From: Parietaria judaica
Taxonomy: Eukaryota; Streptophyta; Magnoliopsida; Rosales; Urticaceae
Direction: 5' to 3'
Assembly: GCA_954871525.1 (NCBI GenBank)
Contig: OX940863.1
Coordinates: 410,001-474,000 of the forward strand
Length of the DNA stretch: 64,000 nucleotides
Position 1 is the stretch's first letter; every line of letters begins with the position of its first letter. Position numbers and translations under genes: made by a program. This document shows positions 56,271 through 64,000 of the stretch, one piece after another. The notes beneath the pieces were generated by a model that saw nothing but the letters and a program-made list of their open reading frames with translations, was not told where the DNA came from and did not search any database.

Positions 56271-58427
56271 CTACCCTGCTGAGCCTGAGAGCTTGTGCTT
56301 CCTCTTTGACCTACTGTACACCGGAGACGGTGAGAACTCGAACGGCAACGCGGGGACTTCCATTTCCCCTCTCAGTATCCGAACAACCTCTCCGATGTCC
56401 GGCCGTAGCTCCGGCGTTTTCTGCAGGCAAACGAGCGCCAAGTTGATGCACAGAGCGGCTTGCTCCTTCTCGTACTCGTCTCCCAACCTCTCGTCCACGA
56501 GCTCGAATATATTCCCGCCCTGAGCTAATTGCCGGCACCAGCTTATAAGGTTCGCCTTTTCGAGCTTCATCGGCGAGGCCAACACGTGTAAGGGCCTCCG
56601 ACCGGAGACGATGACGAGGATGAGCACTCCGAGGCTGTAGATATCGGATTTTTCCATTAGGCATCCGAATCCGCCGTACTCCGGCGCAACGTAACACAGT
56701 GTGCCTCTCATGCTCGTCGTGCTGCTCAGCTCGCGGCTGAAGAGATCCCCGCTCCACATGTCGCTCCCGCACGAGTTTTCGTTTTTGTTCTTCTTCCTCC
56801 AGCCCCTTCTGAAGCTGAATTCGCCTTTGTCGTCCCCGTTGTCGTCGTTCAGATCCTGATCGGGAAACTTCGTTGTTCTCCGCCGGAAGTAAAATTTTCG
56901 TCCCAAATCGAAATGCGGCGTTTTAAATCCTTTCCTTAGCTTGATCTCGAGGCTCTTGAGCTTTTTCCGGCCGTTTTTCCCGCTCTTCTTGCTGATCTCG
57001 GCCAAATGCTCCTCTCGCCACCACTCTTGCATCTTCCTCGGCTTCTTCTTACCTTTTTTTCTCGCGAGGTTCGGGTCTTTCCGATTGCGAGTTTCAAACT
57101 CGAACCCTTGCGAAAAAGGTCCGCTGTGTTCTTCTGTCTTTTCGACGTCGGGTTTCGCCGGAGCGGTCTTCTTTTCCTCGTCCCAGTTCGGGTTTCTGGA
57201 AGGGAGAATCTGAGTTCCGATCCACTCGGTGACGTAGTCTTTGCTGCATAACTCGCCGCTCCCGTCCTGTCTCCACCACCAATCCTTACCCCATTGTTTA
57301 GCATCGACGGCGTCATCGCCGGCGACGGAATTATGGTTCGGATTCGCCAACTCTTTGCTATGATCAACACTACAAAGCTCTTGCTCTTGATCGTAAGGAA
57401 CAAACCTTTGGTTCCAATCACAATCCACGCAAGAAGAACTCACCAACTCTTTCCCTTTCTCGCTAGCCATGTTGGCATTGTAACTCGCTGAATTCAATCC
57501 CAAAGACTTGGCATTGTAATTACTGCAATTCCTACCGTTTTTCGATGACGAAGACGCTTGCAATGCGAGAGCGAAATCGACCTCGTTGTCACCATTCTCC
57601 ACCGGAGTACTGATCGCCGGCGTGTTCGTCTCGGCCGTGAAGTTCCCCGAGAGCTCCTGACTCCTCCCCAAGTCCTGGCTGAACAACTCAACCCCGAACT
57701 CACCCTCGACCTTAACACGTGACAGACCGAAATCCGATAACTTTGCCCGGTAATCAAAGTCGAGGAGCACGTTGCTCGGCTTGACGTCTCCGTGAATTAC
57801 CGGCGGATCGCACCCCAAATGCAGGAACTCGAGCGCCCTCGCCACGTCGAGAACGACCGCGAATCGTCTCTCCCAGCTCAAGCTCGACGCCCCGTCCCGG
57901 AAAAGAAGCTCTTGCAGGCTCTTGTTGGGCATGTACTCGAAGACAAGAAGTCGGTTGTTCTTCTCCGCGCAATATCCGAGAAGCGCCACGAGAAACGGCG
58001 ACCGCAGGCCCCCGAGAATCTGCAGCTCGTTCTGAAACTCCCTCTCCGCTTGCAGAGACAGCGAGTCGAGCCTCTTGACCGCGATCAGCTTGCCGGTTCT
58101 CAGTGCGCCCCGGAACACCGTCCCGGAGCCGCCTTTCCCGATGACGTGGGAGAGGTCGAAGTCGTGGGTGGCGACCTTGAGGTCCCGGTAGGAGAATGTG
58201 TGGAGTTTGAGGGGCGGCGGGGGGGAGTCGAAAGGAATGGTCTTGGGCGAGTGGAGGAGAGAGTTCCATAGATGGTAGAGGAAGTAGAGGATGGAAGAGA
58301 GTATGACCAGAGAAGCAGAGATGGTGAGAGCCAAGAACAGCACTCTGGTTTTGGAGAAGAAGCTGCTCGAGCTGGGATTCGCAGGGAAAGGCCTTGAAGT
58401 CATCTTTGGTTTCTGAGAGGATTTCAT
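56271..58427 (-). CDS. Receptor-like Ser/Thr kinase with long activation-segment insertion (At2g45590/At4g25390-like)
   Basis: Plasma-membrane kinase without a real extracellular domain. A single exon encodes 718 residues. One membrane helix (about 29-52) is followed directly by a kinase domain: Gly loop GKGGSGTVF (97-105), catalytic Lys118 (AVKRL), HGDVKPSN (212-219) and DFG (232-234). The usual HRD is HGD, so this is a non-RD kinase. Between DFG and APE (581-583) lie about 345 residues instead of 20-35. The insert is rich in Ser, Asn and then Lys/Arg (KKGKKKPRKMQEWWREEH), and is probably disordered. The second lobe (GTLCYVAPEYGGFG, SDIYSLGVLILVIVSGRRPL) is normal. The arrangement matches a small plant family known by Arabidopsis locus numbers; its ligand and role are unknown to me. 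Confidence 0.9.
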   Translation of the reverse strand: MKSSQKPKMTSRPFPANPSSSSFFSKTRVLFLALTISASLVILSSILYFLYHLWNSLLHSPKTIPFDSPPPPLKLHTFSYRDLKVATHDFDLSHVIGKGGSGTVFRGALRTGKLIAVKRLDSLSLQAEREFQNELQILGGLRSPFLVALLGYCAEKNNRLLVFEYMPNKSLQELLFRDGASSLSWERRFAVVLDVARALEFLHLGCDPPVIHGDVKPSNVLLDFDYRAKLSDFGLSRVKVEGEFGVELFSQDLGRSQELSGNFTAETNTPAISTPVENGDNEVDFALALQASSSSKNGRNCSNYNAKSLGLNSASYNANMASEKGKELVSSSCVDCDWNQRFVPYDQEQELCSVDHSKELANPNHNSVAGDDAVDAKQWGKDWWWRQDGSGELCSKDYVTEWIGTQILPSRNPNWDEEKKTAPAKPDVEKTEEHSGPFSQGFEFETRNRKDPNLARKKGKKKPRKMQEWWREEHLAEISKKSGKNGRKKLKSLEIKLRKGFKTPHFDLGRKFYFRRRTTKFPDQDLNDDNGDDKGEFSFRRGWRKKNKNENSCGSDMWSGDLFSRELSSTTSMRGTLCYVAPEYGGFGCLMEKSDIYSLGVLILVIVSGRRPLHVLASPMKLEKANLISWCRQLAQGGNIFELVDERLGDEYEKEQAALCINLALVCLQKTPELRPDIGEVVRILRGEMEVPALPFEFSPSPVYSRSKRKHKLSGSAG

Positions 58428-60525
58428 TCATACTCTCCTCATTTTCTCTCTGTATGTCAGCCTCAGCCTCAGCAGCATCCAATGCAGGATTTGCTTTACA
58501 GTTGGATATATAATATATATATATATATATTCTTGAATAGCGAGTTCGAGTGATGAGGAAATAATCAATCGAGGGTCCCAACTCCAAGGCAAGGAGCTTT
58601 TGACTAAAGAAAAGGTGAAAGTAAAATAAAAAAAATTGACCCATGAATTTTGTTTCTTGGCATCAGTACTCCTTATGCCTTAAAAAGAGCACAAAACACC
58701 TATCTAATATTACTTTAATAATTTTTTAATAACTTAGTTTATTGATTTCTACATAACACTCTTATAATCCAGTTTATTAATCTCATTCGGTAATACCCTA
58801 CATTTAATTTAAGCATGTTTTACGTATAATTAATTACATATTTTCTGTTTTCTTGTAGTAACCTCATTCATAAGTAACAAAATGTTGGGACATTATATCA
58901 ATTAATTTTGGATGCATAATTTTTTTTGTATTTATATTTATATTAATTTTGTTATGTGAAGCAAGCAAGGGCTTTGTCTTCCACGATATGGTGCGTGGTT
59001 TAGCACGTGCACTGGCTCAGATTTTACTACACAAATATAAATATTTTATTGCATTGTTTATTTCCTCTGACTTTAATGTATTTTACTTTGTCTGTTTCCT
59101 AGATACGAAGATTCCACTGACTCAGCATTATCCTCTCCTCTTTTTATAGACAACTGTTAATGAACGAAAATCCCTTAAATAAATGTCTTGTGGAAAAATA
59201 TATACGAGTTTTCAATGTTGAACCTAATTCTAATCTAAGGTATATATTATTAATGAAATAGAATTCAGTGACAATAAATAAATTATATTATTTTCTGTGG
59301 AGGGTCCCAATATTCCTGAAAAAAATTGGTGGGACATTAATAATTGAAATGCATGGCTGATTTCTGACCATTATGTATTTGCATATATATAGTTGACCAG
59401 CAGTAAGGTAAGAAGACATAATTATCTACATTGTTGTGATACAAACAAACTCATATTGTTAATCGTCCCATTTGCCAAGGCTTACGGCTTTTATTATTAT
59501 TATTATTATTATTATTATCATAAAATAAAAAGTTGGGGACATTAATTAATTAGAAAGGATCTGATCTCAATGGTTACGGGCAAATGGGTTTAATTAATTG
59601 TATAAATTGAACATTGGTCAAACTTAGTTCCATGTTATGATAAACCAATTCCAAAGCTATTGCAATATATCCTAAACAATTTCCGTCCAAATAAACAAAT
59701 AATTATAATTAAGTGGGAATTCCCACTGAATATATAAAGATTTTAGTGTAGATTGATCTATAAACTTGAGTAATAGTGTAGAATAATCTCCTAAACTCAA
59801 AATTTTATGTCAGCTGGAGTCCTTAAATACCGTGGGTATGCCTATGTATGAATTACTCATGAATTGAACTCTAATTTAACTAAAATGTTACCGAGAAGTT
59901 TGTAAAAAAAAAAAAAGACACTGGAAAAGAAACATAAAAGGGACAGTCACGCTAAATTTTGAATTTAGAAGTCAATTCCGTACTACTCAATAAATCGAGG
60001 GGCAAATATGCAAACGAGCTATTTTGCAAGTTGGGGTGAGATTAAGTTATTTTGAGAGATGTTCCCTCCAACAATAAAATTAATTTTGGGAGTACAGTAA
60101 AGACAAGAATTACTCCATATATAATATTAAAAGTAAAACTAGCAAATTATAAAACGACATGTCAGATTCCATGACACAAGGCCTAGCTAGCTAGGATCCT
60201 TACAATACATCACATGATGTTACAATCATTCACTTTAGGGACCATATTATAAACTATATAGTATGTAAATGTAATATACAATTTATCAATATAATATGTC
60301 CTAAAACAAAACAATACCAGAAAAAGAAGAAGATGTGTGTATATTGCTTTACACGCGCAGCGAGAAGACGTGCTTTTAAAAATCTGCACAAAAAAGAAAA
60401 AGGAAGATAATAATAAAGCGACATAAATAACAAGGTTAATGATGTTGTGATATATTGCTTCTCCACCGCATAAATTGACCCTTTCACTTGCTTTATTATG
60501 TTTTTGCGTATATACTCTCTCTATA
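58428..60525. other. AT-rich intergenic DNA, no gene seen
   Basis: RLK upstream region (TA microsatellite near 58507-58531) followed by two kilobases of AT-rich sequence, including an (ATT)n run at about 59492-59518. No ORF has family features. Confidence 0.5.
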
Positions 60526-60530
60526 TATAT

Positions 60531-60827
60531 TGTTGAAGGTGAAGCCTAATCTACACGGAAGCGCTACCGAGACTCGATTGAGAGATTGAGTGATACAAAC
60601 TCATATTGTTGAGTGCGTTTTTTAGGTAGCACAAATTAAGAGAGACGAGATTGAGGGTGTAACCAGAAACTCCGATTGAGAGATTGATAGTGGATCGAAA
60701 TTTACAGGCGGCAAGTGGACGTACCTCATACACTGGGAGCAAACCACTATAATTCTGGTGTCGATTTCAATTTCGTTTATCGCTTTTATCGTTTTTTGGA
60801 TTGGGAATTAGGGTTAAATTCCTAACA
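60531..60827 (+). mobile_element. Copia-type solo LTR (297 bp)
   Basis: Starts TGTTGAAGG and ends TTCCTAACA. The inner phrases GTGGACGTA, GAGCAAACCACTATAA and TTTCAATTTCGTTTATCG are typical of plant Ty1/copia LTRs. No primer site or coding follows, so this is a lone LTR. Flanking TATAT on both sides fits a 5-bp target duplication, but it lies in a TA-rich context and is weak evidence. Confidence 0.6.
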
Positions 60828-60887
60828 TATATATATATATATATATATATGATGCAGTGAGTTTGTGTATGGCTGATGGCTCTGAAG

Positions 60888-62246
60888 TAGAGCTGCACAC
60901 CCGAAATCGCAAGTCACGATTCGACGCGTCGCGACGTCTACAGTGGGAATCGCGATGCGTCGCGATTGGGCGGCAAAAGTCGCGATTCATCGCGATTTCG
61001 GGCTGTGGTTGCGACGCGTAGGATCCTGATCTGCGTGAAGCAATCGACGGCCCACAACGTGCCACGTCAGCGATCCGCGTCATTTTGTCTTTTTGGGGCA
61101 TAAATAACACACTTTTTACCCGAATTTTATTACCCAACCACAATTATTACCCACTTTACTCGAATTTCAACCCTAAAATTTCAAATTTCAAATTTTTTTC
61201 ACCCACTATCTCCTCACAATTATTCACCCACTTCACCCACCACAATAATTATTCACCCACCCCACTCTCTCCTCAAACCCTATAAATACCACCTCTTCCT
61301 CCCTCATTTCCTCACCAACAATCTTCCATCTCTCTCTCAAATTCTCTCAATTCTCTAAGTTTTTTCCACTCTAAAGCTCTAAAGTTCTCAAGTTCTAAAG
61401 GTCTAAATTTCTCAAGTTCAAAAGTTCTCTCATTATGTCTCGAAGAAGCGGCGGTAGTTCCGGGGGTCGAAGGGCGGCTAGGAATTTGCAACCCCAATTT
61501 CAACTAGGGGGAACATCGCAGGCTACGCCTGAGGGCTACATTCCCCTTATGCTACCCGAAGAAATATTTCCCACCATCGCCCAACGGAACGAACCAACCG
61601 ATCTGGAGAGGATGACTGAAAAGTTTAACGACTGGTTCCCCGAGTGACGCAATGTAAACGCCAATATGATGTGCTCTTTCCTCTCTTGGTTTTATGTCCC
61701 TAAGGAGGGTTTTTCAAGAGAGGTTTTAGTGAGGCATCTTGTAATATTTACACTGAATATTTACAACTTCTTCCACCTTATTGTAATATTCACAATGAAT
61801 AATACAACTTTTTTTTAATATCTTGTTTTATCATATTTATTTATTTGTTTTAGATTTTTAATAATTATTAATATGTTACAAATTAATACTTATTAACATA
61901 TCTTACAACTTAAAAATTAACATATAAATCAAAATTAATAATATGTTACAAAATAATAAATTATAACATACTAAAATATTAATTTTGAAATAAATAAAGT
62001 TTAAATAATAATTTTAAATAATTTAATACTTAAATTCGGATAAAAACTAATAAAATTAAACATTGGAAACAAAAAATAACTTTTGCCGCAGCCTTTTTTT
62101 GGGTCGAGAATCGCCTTTTCTCGCTAAATCGCGACCACGTCGCGACGCATCGCGACCAGCCAAGCCACGACGCATCGCGACCACCCTGCTCGCGATTTTG
62201 GCGACTTTCGTCGCGACTGATCGCGATGCACGAGTGTGCAGCTCTA
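60888..62246. mobile_element. Non-autonomous hAT element with TCGCGA-rich ends (1359 bp)
   Basis: Terminal inverted repeats TAGAGCTGCACACCCG (left) and TAGAGCTGCACACTCG (right, reverse complement) differ at one of 16 bases. The 8-bp flanks CTCTGAAG (60880-60887) and CTCCGAAG (62247-62254) differ at one base. Both subterminal regions (60900-61025 and 62100-62230) are packed with TCGCGA/CGCGAT motifs in both orientations, as expected for transposase binding. The interior has a TATA box, a pyrimidine-rich leader and a 70-codon frame. Confidence 0.9.
61435..61647 (+). CDS. Short ORF inside the hAT element, function unknown
   Basis: A TATA box (TATAAATA, 61281-61288) and a CT-rich leader precede an ATG at 61435 that opens 70 codons beginning MSRRSGGSSGGRRAARNLQP and ending FNDWFPE at TGA 61645-61647. 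This promoter-leader-start arrangement is what autonomous plant hAT elements use for transposase. The peptide has no BED or dimerisation domain, so it is either the remaining N-terminus of a transposase whose body was deleted or an unrelated short peptide. Translation is unproven. Confidence 0.35.
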   Translation: MSRRSGGSSGGRRAARNLQPQFQLGGTSQATPEGYIPLMLPEEIFPTIAQRNEPTDLERMTEKFNDWFPE

Positions 62247-62254
62247 CTCCGAAG

Positions 62255-63611
62255 TGAAGATGGCCAAATTAACCAAACAACATGCTCGGTTGTCCTCTCC
62301 TCTAGTAGTAGTCTCCACCAACAACTAGGGTTACATTGCCTAGCTTTGTAGCCATCGTACTTTCCTTTCGTTGCATGTTTTTTTTTTTTTTTTGGTCGTC
62401 TCTGTCTCTGTATTACTTTGTATTTTTCTCCAACATCGTTACATGCACTTGCAAAAACATTGTCAGAATTATGTTCATGCTGTCATAGTTCGAGGGTCAT
62501 ATTACTATTTTTCAGATCATGAATGACGAATGAGTGTAAAAGCCATGGACTAATATTAAATTATTAACTTTAGATCTACAAGTGTGCTAGAGACAAGATA
62601 GTCATATATAATACATCTTTAATATTTTAATGTCTTGTGCGTCAGTATAAAATTTTTGATCAGTTCTTTCATCACTCACTACATATATTATTGTTGTATC
62701 AGACATTCGGGTTTAATTACGTAGTAAATATGCACTGCATACCAAAAATTAATGGGCATTTCTGTACAAATTAAGATTGGGAGTGTAAAAAACAAAAACA
62801 AAATTGAAGATTCGCGTCACAAACAAAAAATTTAGGGGTGCCAGGAGCAAAATCAATTGACTTTGGTGGGGAATTAAGTTTCACATATTTCTTTAATAGT
62901 CTTTTGATTTGAATTAACCATCCATGCATATCGTAAAATAATGGGCTAATATCATGCGTTGACTTTTTTTTTATTGTATTTTGATTATTATATTTACATG
63001 GCTATAAGAGATCAGATCATCATGAATGATAAAGTTTTAAGAGTTTTTACGTTAAAAAAATATCATCTCAATTCGGTGGACGTGAATTTTTGAGTTCCGT
63101 GTTTGTGTTCGTACTAGACATACACTCATATATATTTTGTATCGGTTTTGGGTGGTGGACTTACAATCAAGACTCGCCGGAAAGCAAAACGTGGTCGATG
63201 TTTATATATATATATTTTTTGTTTCGGTTAGGTTTATTGTATTTCGGTCAAGTCGGTGCTTGCATCGAGGGTCTATTAATGCGGATGGAAGACTCACAAT
63301 TGAGACTCGCCGGAGCTAAACGTGGCACTACTGGACGTTTATCTTTCTAGTTTTGGTTACTTTTCGAGGAAGAACGGAATACGGATAGCCGAATATTTTA
63401 GCAGCATCGCATACGAGGAGCATAAAATAATGTGTTACATTGGAGGTACGTTTATAGTATAATTAGTAAAGCCAATAATTAAATAAGTATTATATAGAGA
63501 TCATGTTTGAAAGAGTTAATAATGCGAATCCATCTTCAATCAGAAAACATGGCATGTGTGAATAACGATAAGACACCACTTATTATCATCAACCAAAAAC
63601 AAAAAGACACC

Positions 63612-63646
<35 letters not shown>

Positions 63647-64000
63647 TGTTATATAATATGCTCTAATAATTATGTTTCTGTTAAGGATTTGATCGATCGT
63701 TTGTTAACGATATTATTCAATCCTATCCGAATAAGTATCGCATTATTTGATTTTATACACGACATCAATTTGCTAAATCTCTACCTACTTTATTCTTCTA
63801 TTAAAGAAAAAAAAAGTAGTTTCATTAAAATTAAAATTATATATGTATAGCTTCGTATTTGAGATAGACAAAGTAATTTGTTGTTTATATTTTATTTTCA
63901 TGGTAGTAATAATGAAAAAAGAAAATCAGACGAATTTTTGGAACAACAATTTCAATTTCAACAATGTTTGCAATATGCTCAAGATCAATTTGCAACATAT
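62255..64000. other. AT-rich intergenic DNA to the window edge
   Basis: No gene is supported. A diverged duplication about 125 bp apart (63160-63200 and 63288-63330, sharing ACTCGCCGGA and AACGTGG) and a (TA)n microsatellite at 63617-63645 are the only visible structures. Confidence 0.5.

Overview
This window is nuclear DNA of a flowering plant, most likely a eudicot. The genes have GT-AG introns, and the protein families are plant-specific or plant-typical: HCT, PP2C, a chloroplast J-protein, CC-NB-LRR, SLP2, MRS2/CorA, POT1, PPR, a phytocyanin, CYP82 and an RLK. The intergenic DNA is AT-rich and filled with plant transposons. I cannot name the species from sequence alone.

Layout. 0-5 kb: a two-exon lignin-pathway HCT gene (minus) with a TATA box and an AC/MYB element. 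5.3-5.9 kb: a small hAT MITE. 7.4-10 kb: a ten-exon PP2C. 11.1-12.4 kb: an inverted-repeat element and an hAT element. 15.4-16.2 kb: a chloroplast J-domain protein. 16.3-19.4 kb: a broken CC-NB-LRR resistance-type gene and a duplicated copy of its 3' end. 20.5-22 kb: intronless SLP2 phosphatase. 22.8-23.2 kb: an FKBP gene fragment. 23.26-31.63 kb: a complete but coding-defective Ty3/gypsy (Tat-type) retrotransposon with 795-bp LTRs and a perfect 5-bp target duplication. 32.3-34.0 kb: a TRF-like telobox-Myb gene. 34.5-36.3 kb: an MRS2-1-type Mg2+ transporter. 37.0-37.7 kb: a small membrane protein. 38.2-38.4 kb: a truncated PPR copy. 38.7-41.3 kb: POT1 in ten exons. 41.5-42.5 kb: a 980-bp palindromic Mutator-like element. 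42.6-49.6 kb: a 7-kb Helitron carrying gene fragments. 49.7-51.2 kb: the intact PPR gene. 51.7-52.7 kb: an early-nodulin-like phytocyanin. 53.0-54.6 kb: an intronless CYP82. 55.2-55.7 kb: a second Mutator-like MITE. 56.3-58.4 kb: an RLK with a very long insertion in its activation segment. 60.5-62.2 kb: a copia-type solo LTR and a 1.36-kb hAT element.

How the parts relate. The genes do not form a pathway; this is an ordinary gene neighbourhood. Three structural stories stand out. First, SLP2 and the MRS2-1 gene are unrelated proteins but have homologous core promoters and 5' leaders, and there are traces of a wider segmental duplication. Second, the POT1-PPR divergent spacer has been expanded from about 0.4 kb to 8.4 kb by two element insertions (a palindromic MULE with a 9-bp duplication and a Helitron between A and T). 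A truncated paralogue at 38.1-38.4 kb preserves an approximate empty site for the Helitron. Third, two telomere-protein genes (TRF-like and POT1) lie within 9 kb of each other. I found no convincing tRNA, rRNA or CRISPR features and nothing bacterial.
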